In this document: one piece after another, positions 51,086 to 62,438 of the stretch
Numbering within the stretch: position 1 is the stretch's first letter
How the letters are laid out: each line of letters starts with the position of its first letter
From: Pusillimonas minor
GTDB taxonomy: Bacteria; Pseudomonadota; Gammaproteobacteria; Burkholderiales; Burkholderiaceae_B
Assembly: GCF_014237865.1 (NCBI RefSeq)
Contig: NZ_JACJUU010000004.1
Coordinates: 186,001 to 250,000 of the forward strand
Length of the DNA: 64,000 nt
Reading direction: 5' to 3'
Program-made: the position numbers and the translations under genes
Notes under the pieces: model-generated
Databases searched by the model: none
Seen by the model: the letters and a program-made list of their open reading frames with translations, nothing else
Told to the model about the DNA's origin: nothing

Positions 51086-53662
51086 TTAAGTGATCTCGGC
51101 GCCTGCCAACAGTAGTTCTTCCAACGCCTGACCGGGTAAGGGCCGGCTGAAAAAATAACCTTGCAGGTGATCGCAGCGTTCATTGCGCAGGTAGTGAAGC
51201 TGGGCTTCGGTTTCAACGCCTTCGGCCAGTACGGTCAGTTTCATGCTGTGGGCCAGGGTAATAATGGCCTTTACGATGGCGGCGTGGCTTTCGTCCTGTG
51301 TAATGTCTTCAATAAACGACCGGTCGATCTTCAGCTCATGGATCGGAAAGTTACGCAGGTAGCTCAGGCTTGAGTAGCCCGTGCCAAAGTCGTCTATCGA
51401 AAGCCGGATACCCATGTCGTGCAGGGTGCGCAGGGTGCTGGTTACCTGATCCGGGCGCTCCATCAGCACGCTTTCGGTAATTTCCAGCTCAAGCGCGTCG
51501 GCCGGGCACTGTGCGTCTTCAAGAGTCTTTTTTATCTGCGAGACAATATCCTGATTCTTGAACTGGCGTGCCGACAAGTTTACCGATACCCGCATGTTGG
51601 GGTTGGCATGGGCGCGCCATTTCACAATATTTGTGCAGGCTTGTTTCAGTACCCACTGGCCGATAGGCAAAATCAGACCCGTGTCTTCGGCGACCGGGAT
51701 GAACTCGTCGGGGGCGATGTGTACGCCGTCGGGCAATGTCCATCGCAGCAAGGCCTCGACGCCGATGATCCGCCCGCAACCAGCCCTGATTTTTGGCTGG
51801 TAGTGTAGCTGGAGCTCGTTCTGTTCTAGGGCCCGGCGCAAGCCGTCGGCAATGAACAACCGCCGAATGTGCTGAGCATTGACTTCGGGCGTATAGAACT
51901 GCACGTTATTGCGTCCGGCCTCTTTGGCCTGGTACATGGCCGAGTCCGCATGTTTTAACAGGGTGTCGCCGTCTGGGCCGTCTTTCGGGAATAGGGCAAT
52001 GCCAATGCTGGCGCCGGTATAAAGATTGCGGTCTTTGTATGCAAAAGGGGTGGCCAGCGCACGCAAAATGCCTTGGGCTCTTGCGGTAGCAATGCGGCTA
52101 CCCTCAATGTTCTCCAAGATCACCACAAACTCATCGCCGCCCAGTCTGGCCACCGTATCGGTCTCTCTAACGCTGGCGGTCAGCCGTCGGGCGGCCTCGG
52201 CCAGCATGGCATCGCCTGCGGCGTGCCCCTGGCTGTCATTCACATGTTTGAAACGATCCAGGTCCAGGTACATCACGGCCACTTGCTGTTGGTTGCGCTT
52301 TGCACGGGCCAGAGCCTTGCTTAGCCGGTCTTGCAGCAGCACACGGTTGGGCAGGTCGGTGAGTGCGTCATGCCCCGCCAGCTTGACCAGCGCCTCTTCC
52401 ATGCGTTTGCGGTCCGAAATATCTTCAAGCACAACGATCAACCCCATGCGCGAACTGTCTTCGCGCAGGCACGATACAGTGGCGCGTGTCCAGATGACGT
52501 GCCCTGCCTTGTGCAGGTATCGCCGCTCTTTGCTGTAGTGCTCCAGCTCTCCGGCCATCACACGGCGGGTCATGGCATCGGCATCGTTGCGGTCGTCTGG
52601 GTGTGTCAGTTGCGGGAAGCGCATGCCCAGCAACTCCTGACGCTCATACCCCAGCACATCGCACAGTTTCTGGTTGATACGGGTGATACGCCCGTCGGCA
52701 TCGGTTTGTGCCATGCCCACCGCGGCCAGGTTGAAGGTCAGGCGGTAGCGTTCTTCGCTTTGTGCAAGTTTGGCTTTTACGTTCAGTTTTTCGGTAATGT
52801 CTTGTGCCATTACCAGCAGTAGCGGTTTACCCCTGAACCGGATGCAGCTCAGGTTGAATTCAAGTTTCAGGCGGATGTCGGCCTGATCCAGGGTGACAAA
52901 AATACTGTTCTGGGCGTTGCCGGTTTCAAGCACGTCGGTGCCGGCCTCTAGCAGCAAACTGCTTTTTACCAGGCTGGACAAAGGCAAACCCTCGGCGGAC
53001 AAGTCATCGTCAAGCCTGAAGATAACTCGCATGGCCGGGTTCATTGACAGCACCACAAGGTTTGCACTGACGACCATTAGTCCGGTGGGCATGGTCGACA
53101 CAATACTTTCGGCATATTCCTTATGCTCGCGGATTTCTTCAGTATCTGCGTGAAAATAAGTGTCCAGTGCCAGGCCAATATCAAAGTTGACGACCTTCAT
53201 CAGCGCATCGCAGGTCTTCATGTATTCGTCGGGTTCGTGGCCCAACGCCTGCCACAGCAGCTTTTGCATCTCGGCGACGTATTTCCGGTAGGCGCCCAGG
53301 TACCAGGTAGGTTCAAGCCCGATATGCTGGTGCACCAGGCCCACGCGCAGGCGGTCGCGCACATAGTCGGGGCCGTAATCGCCGGCCGTCAGGGTATTAA
53401 AGTACTGCCCTTGCACGTGCTTAAGCCGGTCGAGTCGACCGTCACCTTCCAGCAGGGGCTTGATCGCATCAAACCGCGACAAATGGGCGTAGAAGGCGTC
53501 TGCGAAACGTTTGGACTCTTTACCCAGCAGCTCATGGGCACGTCGCAATCGCAGCGCATCTTCATCGGTAAGCTCCAGAAACGCCTTGCGTTGATGGATC
53601 TCGTCGTCGTCAAGCCCCAGGCTATGCGTCAGGGCATCGACTTTCTCTTTCAGGTCTTTCAT
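51086..53662 (-). CDS. Globin-coupled sensor with PAS, GGDEF and EAL domains
   Basis: An 858-residue cytoplasmic c-di-GMP enzyme. The N-terminal protoglobin domain (about 1-160) shows the distal Tyr in FADAFYAHL (Y58) and the proximal His in RVGLVHQHIGLEPTWYLGAY (H111), so it should bind heme and sense O2. Two PAS domains follow (about 185-290 and 305-420), then GGDEF (intact RLGGDEFVVIL near 506) and EAL (GVEALLRW near 635, then FGTGYSSLSYL). Both catalytic signatures are intact, so it may make and break c-di-GMP. It follows the Aer-like gene by 19 bases on the same strand. Confidence 0.92.
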   Translation of the reverse strand: MKDLKEKVDALTHSLGLDDDEIHQRKAFLELTDEDALRLRRAHELLGKESKRFADAFYAHLSRFDAIKPLLEGDGRLDRLKHVQGQYFNTLTAGDYGPDYVRDRLRVGLVHQHIGLEPTWYLGAYRKYVAEMQKLLWQALGHEPDEYMKTCDALMKVVNFDIGLALDTYFHADTEEIREHKEYAESIVSTMPTGLMVVSANLVVLSMNPAMRVIFRLDDDLSAEGLPLSSLVKSSLLLEAGTDVLETGNAQNSIFVTLDQADIRLKLEFNLSCIRFRGKPLLLVMAQDITEKLNVKAKLAQSEERYRLTFNLAAVGMAQTDADGRITRINQKLCDVLGYERQELLGMRFPQLTHPDDRNDADAMTRRVMAGELEHYSKERRYLHKAGHVIWTRATVSCLREDSSRMGLIVVLEDISDRKRMEEALVKLAGHDALTDLPNRVLLQDRLSKALARAKRNQQQVAVMYLDLDRFKHVNDSQGHAAGDAMLAEAARRLTASVRETDTVARLGGDEFVVILENIEGSRIATARAQGILRALATPFAYKDRNLYTGASIGIALFPKDGPDGDTLLKHADSAMYQAKEAGRNNVQFYTPEVNAQHIRRLFIADGLRRALEQNELQLHYQPKIRAGCGRIIGVEALLRWTLPDGVHIAPDEFIPVAEDTGLILPIGQWVLKQACTNIVKWRAHANPNMRVSVNLSARQFKNQDIVSQIKKTLEDAQCPADALELEITESVLMERPDQVTSTLRTLHDMGIRLSIDDFGTGYSSLSYLRNFPIHELKIDRSFIEDITQDESHAAIVKAIITLAHSMKLTVLAEGVETEAQLHYLRNERCDHLQGYFFSRPLPGQALEELLLAGAEIT

Positions 53663-53681
53663 GCATCGGCCTTGTCGTTCT

Positions 53682-55376
53682 TCAGCCCAGTTTCAAGCGG
53701 GGCACGGGGGCATTGCGTTTAAGCAGGCGTAGCGGTTGCTGCTTTTTAGCCGGCCGGGTCCGGGTCAAGGCGTTGGCGGTTGTGTGGGTCTCGATCAACT
53801 TGAAAGCATTGAGCAGTGCGCTAAGGTGAGCGGCTTGCAGTTGCAGGGATTCTGCGGTTTTTGCCGTGCTTGCTACGGCGGCGGCATTGTCCTGGGTGAT
53901 GGCTTCAATCTGCCCGACGGCCTGATTGATGTGTTCGATGCCTGTGCTTTGTTCTTTTCCTGCAGCCGCAATTTCGCCCATCAGCATTGTGGCCCGATGG
54001 GCCGAGTCAAGGATGTCCTGCATGATCTGCGCGGTCTGGTCGACCTGCCGGCTGCCGGCGTCAATGCGTGTCACCGATGCTTCGATCAGCGTTCTGATGT
54101 CTTTTGCGGCATCGGCGCTGCGCAGTGCCAGGCTGCGCACTTCTGCGGCTACCACGGCAAAGCCACGCCCCTGGTCGCCGGCCCGCGCGGCCTCGACAGC
54201 GGCATTCAACGCCAGAATATTGGTCTGGAACGCAATCGTGTTGATCATGCCGATGATGTCAACCACTTTGCGAGCGCTTTCCTGGATGTCGGTCATGGTG
54301 CGGGTAACCTGCGCGGCGGCTTCGGCCCCGCGCGTCGCGGCTTCGGCAGTCGAGGCCACCAGTTGATTGGCGGCCTCCGAGTTCTCGGCATGTTGTTGAA
54401 CAATCGATGTCAGTTCGGTCACCGAGGCAGACGTTTCCTCGACGTTGCCGGCCTGCGAGTCGGTGCGCTGTGCCAGCAGGGTGTTGTCGCTGGCCAAATG
54501 TATGGCTTGGGCATTGACCTGTTGTGTCGACTCTTTGATTTGCCCCACCAGCAGCTTGACGTTGATCTGCAGCTTGCGCAGCGACTGCATGAGGTTGGCA
54601 ATTTCGTTGTTACCCAGGGCGTCGATACGGCCGGACAGATCGCCGGCACTCATGCGGTCGATGTCTTGCTGCGCACGGGCCAGGGGGCTGATCAGCCGTC
54701 TATAGATGGCAATGCCGCCATAGGCAGACAGCGCCGCACCACAAAGCATCAGCAGTTCGGCCAGCAGCGGTAGTACCGATGTGACCGTGGTGTTGGCCAG
54801 ATTCAACTGCCACACCACAAAGGCATTCACCAGAAACAGGGTCATCATGCAAAGCGTCCATAAAACAAGACGGGTTTTCAATGACAGTTCGGTGGGGGGT
54901 GTTTGCGGGTGACGTGACAGGCGAGGGCGACGTACGACCGCGCCTTCTCTGACGGTGATGCGTCGTGTCCCTTCACGAATTTCGCGGTAGGCGGCTTCGG
55001 CGGCTGCGACCTGTTCAGGTGAAGGTTTGACGCGAACCGAGGTGTAGCCCGTGATCTCGCCGTTTTCGGTGATGGGGGCGGCATGGGCCTCGACCCAGTA
55101 ATGGTCGCCGTTCTTGCAGCGGTTCTTGACCAGGCCTGTCCAGGCTTTGCCACTGCGCAGTGTTTGCCACAGGTCGTAAAACGCCGCTTTGGGCATGTCG
55201 GGGTGGCGCACAATATTTTGCGGGGCGCCCAGCAGCTCCTGCTCCGAAAAGCCGCTGATGCGAACAAAGTCTTGATTGACGTAGGTGATGTTGCCCTGCA
55301 GGTCTGTTTTCGAGACGATGGTCTCGGTGTCCTGCAATATATATTCCCGATGCGTTACTGCGCGTTCCTGTCTCAT
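53682..55376 (-). CDS. Aer-like methyl-accepting chemotaxis protein with PAS domain
   Basis: A 564-residue receptor. The N-terminal PAS domain (about 15-115) is of Aer type: [18 protein letters not shown], then [19 protein letters not shown] and GYTSVRVKP, which in Aer binds FAD and reads redox state. Two hydrophobic stretches near 160-215 anchor it, a HAMP segment follows, and the signalling tip contains [20 protein letters not shown] and [19 protein letters not shown] near 390-420. The ATG at 55376 ([12 protein letters not shown]) matches Aer starts better than the ATG 17 codons upstream. Likely aerotaxis/energy taxis. Confidence 0.92.
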   Translation of the reverse strand: MRQERAVTHREYILQDTETIVSKTDLQGNITYVNQDFVRISGFSEQELLGAPQNIVRHPDMPKAAFYDLWQTLRSGKAWTGLVKNRCKNGDHYWVEAHAAPITENGEITGYTSVRVKPSPEQVAAAEAAYREIREGTRRITVREGAVVRRPRLSRHPQTPPTELSLKTRLVLWTLCMMTLFLVNAFVVWQLNLANTTVTSVLPLLAELLMLCGAALSAYGGIAIYRRLISPLARAQQDIDRMSAGDLSGRIDALGNNEIANLMQSLRKLQINVKLLVGQIKESTQQVNAQAIHLASDNTLLAQRTDSQAGNVEETSASVTELTSIVQQHAENSEAANQLVASTAEAATRGAEAAAQVTRTMTDIQESARKVVDIIGMINTIAFQTNILALNAAVEAARAGDQGRGFAVVAAEVRSLALRSADAAKDIRTLIEASVTRIDAGSRQVDQTAQIMQDILDSAHRATMLMGEIAAAGKEQSTGIEHINQAVGQIEAITQDNAAAVASTAKTAESLQLQAAHLSALLNAFKLIETHTTANALTRTRPAKKQQPLRLLKRNAPVPRLKLG

Positions 55377-55627
55377 GTCCTCTGGTCCTGGTGACGCCGG
55401 TGGGCGCAACGCGTAATGCGGTTGCAACGCGCTTCATGTTGCCGGCGGTTTACGGGCAATGGCGGGTGCTGGGCCAGGTTTGAGATGGGTCGCGGGTTTT
55501 GGGCGACTGTGGCAAACGCGAGAGCAGGCGGGTTTGGGGCCGGCGGGCGTTGCCAAGTACTAGTTTGTTCTTGCTTTGCGTCCTGATTATTAACGCATGC
55601 AAAATCATTGACTAGGTGAGGATAACC

Positions 55628-56242
55628 CTAGGCGTCGAACTGGCTGAGTGTTTCGTGAGCTGCTATCAGTGACTTGGCCAAGTCTTGAACTTGCCGGCGA
55701 GTGCGGCGCGCCTGTGCGCGCAAGGCCTGAAAAGCACGGTCATGGTCAAGCCGGGCTCTTTCCATGATGATGCCAATGGCAATACTGATTTCACGGCTGG
55801 ATTCGAGCGCCTGGTTCAGGTGCGCTTCGTTTCTTTGCAGTTCAACAATGTCTGCTGCGCGAGCCAGGCCCGCTTTAATTGCCGGAATGAGTTGTGCCGT
55901 GTCGATGGGTTTGACCAGATAGCCGACGGCGCCGCTTTCGGTGGCCTCTTTTACGGTTTCCTCGTCTCCGTAGGCCGTAAGAAAAATAAACGGCACTTGC
56001 GTTTCGGCCCGTAGCTGACGAGCCACCTCAAGCCCGGACACACCCGGCATACTGATGTCCAGGATAGCGAGGTCGGGCGTGAGGTCTTGCAGCAATTGCA
56101 GGGCTTGTTCGCCTGAGTAGGCTTCGGTTACGGCAAAGCCCGCGTATTTGAGCCCTTTTGACAGCGTTGCAAGTACAAGGCGGTCATCGTCGACAACCAG
56201 AAGATGAAGTTTGACGGCGGCGGATGGCTGCGAGGGAGTCAT
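55628..56242 (-). CDS. Response regulator with ANTAR RNA-binding output domain
   Basis: A 204-residue regulator. Receiver domain at about 10-130: acidic pocket VVDDDRLV, phosphoacceptor Asp in LAILDISMPGVSG near 57, conserved Lys in GYLVKPID near 110. The C-terminal ANTAR domain (about 145-200) has REISIAIGIIMERARLDHDRAF, the three-helix bundle that binds paired RNA hairpins and prevents termination. The histidine kinase gene lies 5 bases upstream, so they form a two-component pair like EutW-EutV. The target RNA is unknown; the 250-base leader before the Aer-like gene is one place to look. Confidence 0.9.
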   Translation of the reverse strand: MTPSQPSAAVKLHLLVVDDDRLVLATLSKGLKYAGFAVTEAYSGEQALQLLQDLTPDLAILDISMPGVSGLEVARQLRAETQVPFIFLTAYGDEETVKEATESGAVGYLVKPIDTAQLIPAIKAGLARAADIVELQRNEAHLNQALESSREISIAIGIIMERARLDHDRAFQALRAQARRTRRQVQDLAKSLIAAHETLSQFDA

Positions 56243-56247
56243 AGTGG

Positions 56248-57324
56248 CTAAAGTTGGCGTGCGGGGTTGACGCTGTAAATGACCGGGGGCGAAAGCGTAA
56301 GTTGTGTTTCGACGAACCCGGGGCGATTGGCAAATGTCAGGGTGGCGCCGTGCGCCGGCAGCATCGAGCGTACCAGTTCAAGCCCAGTCCCTATGCCTTG
56401 TTCGGACGCAAAATCAAAATCATCGGGCAGTCGGCCCGGGTTGGTAATAGTGATGCGCGCACATTCAAGCTGTGACTGCCAGGCGACGCTTACGCCTAAG
56501 GTATTGTGTCGCTCGGATGCCGACAGGTGCTTGGCCGCGTTAAGTATCAATTCGTTCAATATCAGGGCAATGGGTACGCGCTCTTGCTCGCAAACCCGAA
56601 TGCGTTCAGGCACATTGACGGTCACCGTAAAGTGCGGGCCGTCGGGCAACACCAGCTCTTGTACCATCCGGGCAATACTGGGGGCCATTTCGCACAACAC
56701 CACCTCGTTGTATAGCGCCTTGCCTTCAAGCCCGTGTACAACCGCGATGGTGCGCACCTGCGCAATGGCCTTTTCCAGTACGTGGGCGGCCCGGGGCTCC
56801 GACTGGGCATGCTGGCGCAACATGCCGGCAACACCTTGCAGGCTGTTCTTGATACGGTGATGCACTTCCCGGATCAGCACATTGCGTTGACGCTCCATGC
56901 GCGTGACATAGGCTCGCGTTTGCTCTTCAATAAACGCCGCATACGTGTTCACCGTCCGGATCGCGACAAAGTGCTGAAACTCGTTGTGATCGTTGAAGAC
57001 AGGGTTGAAGCTCAGGTGAACCCAGAACGGCGTGCGGTCTTTTTTGTAGTTCAGCATTTCGCCTGAAAAATGCTTTTTGTGGGCGACACATTCGCGCAGT
57101 TGGTCAAGTGCACCGGCATCGGTGTCGGGGCCATGCAGGAAGTCGCAAGGGTTTTTGCCCACGACCTCGTTGGCAGCATAGCCCGTCAATGTCTGCAGTT
57201 CAGGCGATGCCCAGATGATTTGCCAGTTTTCATCGCACATCAGCGTGAACGCGCAGGCACACGGCGAAGCCACAGGCAGTTGCGTCTCGGGCGGGGTCAG
57301 AACAGGCTGTTGGAGTTGTGGCAT
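56248..57324 (-). CDS. PAS-domain sensor histidine kinase (HisKA_2 type)
   Basis: A 358-residue soluble kinase. One PAS domain (about 22-125) is LOV-like in sequence: WASPELQTLTGYAANEVVG, then NPCDFLHGPDTD with a cysteine at 60, and NYKKDRTPFW near 92-101. The phosphoacceptor site is REVHHRIKNSLQGVAGMLRQ (H155/H156), typical of HisKA_2 kinases, and the ATPase domain has LNELILNAAKHL and GIGTGLELVRSML. It partners the ANTAR response regulator downstream. Whether the PAS binds flavin is open: the Asn and Gln usually contacting FMN are not all conserved. Confidence 0.9.
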   Translation of the reverse strand: MPQLQQPVLTPPETQLPVASPCACAFTLMCDENWQIIWASPELQTLTGYAANEVVGKNPCDFLHGPDTDAGALDQLRECVAHKKHFSGEMLNYKKDRTPFWVHLSFNPVFNDHNEFQHFVAIRTVNTYAAFIEEQTRAYVTRMERQRNVLIREVHHRIKNSLQGVAGMLRQHAQSEPRAAHVLEKAIAQVRTIAVVHGLEGKALYNEVVLCEMAPSIARMVQELVLPDGPHFTVTVNVPERIRVCEQERVPIALILNELILNAAKHLSASERHNTLGVSVAWQSQLECARITITNPGRLPDDFDFASEQGIGTGLELVRSMLPAHGATLTFANRPGFVETQLTLSPPVIYSVNPARQL

Positions 57325-57344
57325 GGCTTGTACTCAAATTTGTG

Positions 57345-57359
57345 CCAAATTGTATTTGG
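57345..57359. promoter_or_regulatory. Palindrome upstream of the histidine kinase gene
   Basis: CCAAAT-TGT-ATTTGG is a perfect 6-base-arm inverted repeat 20 bases before the kinase ATG; a CAAATTTG palindrome is adjacent (57335-57342). Candidate operator, binding protein unknown. Confidence 0.4.
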
Positions 57360-57407
57360 ATGTGCATGAAATTAAAAGGTCGGGTTAGTCCTCACTGTGC
57401 AGGGCGG

Positions 57408-57435
57408 TTACTGTATGCGTTTTGCTCGCGATAAA
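57408..57435 (+). promoter_or_regulatory. Candidate promoter of icd
   Basis: TTACTG (57408-57413), 16-base spacer, GATAAA (57430-57435), about 50 bases before the icd ATG. Confidence 0.35.
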
Positions 57436-57484
57436 ATGCCCCAAATGCCGCACGCCGGCCACGCGAATACTCACCGGAGCACTC

Positions 57485-58744
57485 ATGTCTTACCAGCATA
57501 TTCAGGTCCCCAGTCAGGGCGGCAAGGTTATCGTTAATCCCGACGGCACACTGCAGGTACCCGACCAGGTCGTCATCCCGTTTATCGAGGGCGACGGCAC
57601 GGGTAAAGACATCATGCCGGTGATGCGCAATGTGGTTGATGTCGCGATACAAAAGGCCTACAACGGCGCACGCAAAATTCACTGGATGGAAATTTACGCC
57701 GGGCAAAGTGCGGCCGACCGCTATGGCCAAACCGCGTTGCCCGCCGAAACGGTGCAGGCCATCAAAGATTATGTTGTCGCCATCAAGGGCCCGCTGACGA
57801 CCCCGGTCAGCGGGGGTATTCGTTCGTTCAATGTGGCCTTACGACATCAGCTCGACTTATACGTTTGCCTGCGCCCGGTGCGCTATATCAAGGGTGTGCC
57901 GTCGCCCGTTCAGCACCCCGAGCGCGTCGATATGGTGATCTTTCGTGAAAACGAAGAAGACGTCTATGCAGGCATCGAGTTTCCGGCCGAATCTGATCAG
58001 GCCAATGCGCTGATTGATTTCTTGCAGAACACGCTGGGGGCGCAAGATATCCGCTATCCCAAAACATCGGCCATCGGCATTAAAACGGCGTCTCGCGAAG
58101 GGTCGGAGCGCCTGATTCGAAAAGCCATTCAGTACGCCATCGACCACGACCGCAGTTCGGTTACGTTGGTGCACAAGGGCAACATCATGAAGTTCACCGA
58201 GGGGGCTTTCCGTGACTGGGGGTATGACCTGGCCCGACGCGAGTTTGGTGCGCAGCTCATCGATGAAGGGCCGTGGTGCCGCATTAAAAACCCGACAACC
58301 GGCCGCGACATTGTTATTAAAGATGCCATTGCCGACGCCTTCCTGCCGCAGGCTTTGTTACGCCCGAAAGAATTTGACGTCATTGCTACCACCAACCTGA
58401 ACGGCGATTATTTTTCGGCCGCGGTTGCGGCTCAGGTTGGGGGCACGGGTATTGCTCCCGGCGCCAATCTGTCCGACTCGGTGGCCCTGTTCGAGGTCAC
58501 GCACGGCACGGCGCCCAAGTATGCCGGTAAAGATTACGTCAACCCGGGGGCAGCCATTTTGTCGGCCGAAATGATGCTGCGCCATCTGGGCTGGCCCGAA
58601 GCCGCCGACCTGATTGTGGCCGGCATCGAGGCCGCTATTCAAGACAAGGTCGTGACCTACGATTTTGCACGACGTCTGCCGGGCGCCACGCAGGTATCTT
58701 GCTCAGGTTTTGGTCAGGAAATTATCAACCGGATGCCAACTTGA
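57485..58744 (+). CDS. icd: Isocitrate dehydrogenase (NADP), dimeric type
   Basis: A 419-residue TCA-cycle enzyme converting isocitrate to 2-oxoglutarate and NADPH. Family segments: [17 protein letters not shown] near 31, the substrate loop [22 protein letters not shown] with the phosphorylatable serine near 111, [18 protein letters not shown], and the NADP-binding [16 protein letters not shown] near 340. The ATG at 57485 fits the family start. Divergent from the histidine kinase gene. A second, unrelated isocitrate dehydrogenase gene follows in the same direction. Confidence 0.96.
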   Translation: MSYQHIQVPSQGGKVIVNPDGTLQVPDQVVIPFIEGDGTGKDIMPVMRNVVDVAIQKAYNGARKIHWMEIYAGQSAADRYGQTALPAETVQAIKDYVVAIKGPLTTPVSGGIRSFNVALRHQLDLYVCLRPVRYIKGVPSPVQHPERVDMVIFRENEEDVYAGIEFPAESDQANALIDFLQNTLGAQDIRYPKTSAIGIKTASREGSERLIRKAIQYAIDHDRSSVTLVHKGNIMKFTEGAFRDWGYDLARREFGAQLIDEGPWCRIKNPTTGRDIVIKDAIADAFLPQALLRPKEFDVIATTNLNGDYFSAAVAAQVGGTGIAPGANLSDSVALFEVTHGTAPKYAGKDYVNPGAAILSAEMMLRHLGWPEAADLIVAGIEAAIQDKVVTYDFARRLPGATQVSCSGFGQEIINRMPT

Positions 58745-58756
58745 CAGCGCTCTCGC

Positions 58757-58790
58757 TATAATAGGGGGCTGTCTTGTATCTTATATAAGA
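58757..58790 (+). promoter_or_regulatory. Promoter -10 and palindromic operator before the monomeric isocitrate dehydrogenase gene
   Basis: TATAAT (58757-58762) followed about 16 bases later by the perfect 12-base palindrome TCTTATATAAGA (58779-58790), placed where a repressor would block early elongation or initiation. I recall similar motifs before TCA-cycle genes in beta-proteobacteria, possibly GntR-type sites; not verified here. Confidence 0.45.
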
Positions 58791-58826
58791 CATATCACGC
58801 TAACCCGCGGTGCCAGTCCCGGATAA

Positions 58827-61094
<2,268 letters not shown>

Positions 61095-61174
61095 TCCACG
61101 GTCTGGTAAACTGGCCCGCCGCCGGCGCAGCACGCTTGATGCAGGCTGCGCCCAGGCGTTAGCCCGGCATCACC

Positions 61175-61224
61175 AAACCGCGCCCGAATACTGCCTTGTC
61201 GGCAAGTGTTCGGGCGCGGTTTTT
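61175..61224 (+). terminator. Strong terminator after monomeric isocitrate dehydrogenase gene
   Basis: AAACCGCGCCCGAA and TTCGGGCGCGGTTT arms around an inner stem (CTGCC/GGCAA), followed by TTTTG. Confidence 0.9.
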
Positions 61225-61379
61225 GCGTTGTGGGTCTGGTCAGCGAAGCTGAAAATACGCGAAGCAGGTAGACAAAATGCTCACGGCATATAGGGTCGTG
61301 AAGATGCTCCCGTGATACGTTCCCATCAATAAACGCTTAATGGAGCGTATGTCGATGTTTTCACCCTTGTTTTTATTTT

Positions 61380-61389
61380 GTTTATAAAC
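61380..61389. promoter_or_regulatory. Palindrome at the toxin-antitoxin start
   Basis: GTTTATAAAC is a perfect 10-base palindrome ending 4 bases before the toxin ATG, in an AT-rich stretch. A plausible autoregulatory site for the antitoxin, overlapping the position of the ribosome binding site. Confidence 0.4.
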
Positions 61390-61393
61390 GAAA

Positions 61394-61729
61394 ATGGCTG
61401 GATACCTTGTCGAGCATTACGTAACGGCTGATGGGCAAAAAGATCTTTTTATAGATTGGTTAGCCCGTTTGCGCGATATTCGGGCAAAAGTGGCCATCAT
61501 CAGACGCATTTCTCGCCTCGAAGGTGGGAACTTTGGTGATCACAAGTTTTGCCGCGATGGTGTTTGGGAGTTGCGTGTCGACGTTGGGGCGGGGTATCGC
61601 GTTTACTACGCTCTGTCGGGCCATCGGGTGGTGGTGTTGTTATGTGGCGGCGACAAGAATAGTCAGGATCTTGATATTGAGCGTGCTGTGGGCTGCTGGC
61701 AAGACTGGAGGCAGAGGGCCGAAACATGA
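61394..61729 (+). CDS. Type II toxin, RelE/ParE-HigB superfamily (addiction module killer protein)
   Basis: A 111-residue protein with features of HigB-like killer proteins: FIDWLARLRDIRAKVAIIRRI near 22, the KFCRDGVWELRVDVGAGYRVYYA core near 52-75, and VVLLCGGDKNSQDLDIERA near 80-98. Such toxins cleave ribosome-bound mRNA. The toxin gene comes first and overlaps the antitoxin by an ATGA, the higBA-like order. No good ribosome binding site precedes the ATG. Confidence 0.9.
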   Translation: MAGYLVEHYVTADGQKDLFIDWLARLRDIRAKVAIIRRISRLEGGNFGDHKFCRDGVWELRVDVGAGYRVYYALSGHRVVVLLCGGDKNSQDLDIERAVGCWQDWRQRAET

Positions 61730-62019
61730 AAAGTAAATCTCACACTGATGCTATGGCTGATTTGTATCGTAGCGATCCGGCGCTTGCCTTCGAGGTAATT
61801 AACGCCATCTTGGAAGATGGGGATCAGGCTGAGTTGCTGACGGTATTGCGTCAGCTGACGCAGGCGTTTGGTGGCGTGCAAGCCGTAGCCGAACAGGCCC
61901 ACTTGAATCCGACGCAGCTTTACCGGACACTTTCACCGCAAGGTAATCCTGCGCTAAAAAGCCTGACTGCAATTTTAAAGGCGATGGGTATGCGGTTGGC
62001 TGTGCAGCCGGTCTCTTAA
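61726..62019 (+). CDS. Type II antitoxin with helix-turn-helix (HigA-like)
   Basis: A 97-residue protein. After a short N-terminus (MADLYRSDPALAFEVINAIL) comes a helix-turn-helix core (ALTQAFGGVQAV-type LTQAFGGVQAVAEQAHLNPT near 48-67, then LYRTLSPQGNPALKSLTAIL). It neutralises the preceding toxin and likely represses the operon. The start overlaps the toxin stop. Confidence 0.9.
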   Translation: MKSKSHTDAMADLYRSDPALAFEVINAILEDGDQAELLTVLRQLTQAFGGVQAVAEQAHLNPTQLYRTLSPQGNPALKSLTAILKAMGMRLAVQPVS

Positions 62020-62213
62020 CCTGGGTTTTTGCGTTGTGGGCGTTGTCTGTCACACGGTGCGCCGCCGCGCCCTTGAGGCGTGTGGCCTTAAGCTGCCAGT
62101 GACGACGCTTCGATCAATCGGCTTCCGGTTTTACGAAGATGTCGTCGTCGCTACATAATTCTTGAAATATTGCTATTGGCATAGCAGCCGCCCTACATTG
62201 CTTGTTACTGAAC

Positions 62214-62251
62214 GCAGCCTTTGTTATTGGAAGCAGCCCCTGTTATTGGAG
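62214..62251. repeat. Two tandem imperfect 19-bp repeats
   Basis: GCAGCCTTTGTTATTGGAA (62214-62232) and GCAGCCCCTGTTATTGGAG (62233-62251) match at 16 of 19 bases with no gap; a third partial GCAG follows. About 65 bases upstream of the candidate promoter, so possibly activator half-sites. Confidence 0.55.
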
Positions 62252-62314
62252 GCAGTCTATGGCAGCAAGGTGTCAGCTATTATGAGTGTGAACGCCAATT
62301 AACAACAGGTGGTT

Positions 62315-62344
62315 TTGCCATTGTGTAAAAAGTTGTTGTAAACT
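62315..62344 (+). promoter_or_regulatory. Candidate promoter of the Gly/Ala-rich protein gene
   Basis: TTGCCA (62315-62320), 18-base spacer, TAAACT (62339-62344). Confidence 0.4.
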
Positions 62345-62438
62345 AGGCCGAACGGATTACGTTTTAAAATTTAACTCAGTGCGCAGGCGTGTTAATCACT
62401 CTTAAATACGGCGCGCGCTCAAGCTCAAAGGTGGCTCT

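Larger units (their letters stand above)
62020..62438. other. Intergenic region upstream of the Gly/Ala-rich protein gene
   Basis: No gene is seen. It contains a 19-bp tandem repeat (62214-62251), a candidate promoter (62315-62344) and an AT-rich leader of about 90 bases. The first ~140 bases are GC-rich without visible signals. Confidence 0.55.

Noticed and set aside
58741-58762. TTGACA near TATAAT between the isocitrate dehydrogenase genes taken as one promoter
   Set aside because: The spacing is only 10 bases, and TTGACA includes the icd stop codon; only the TATAAT is kept.
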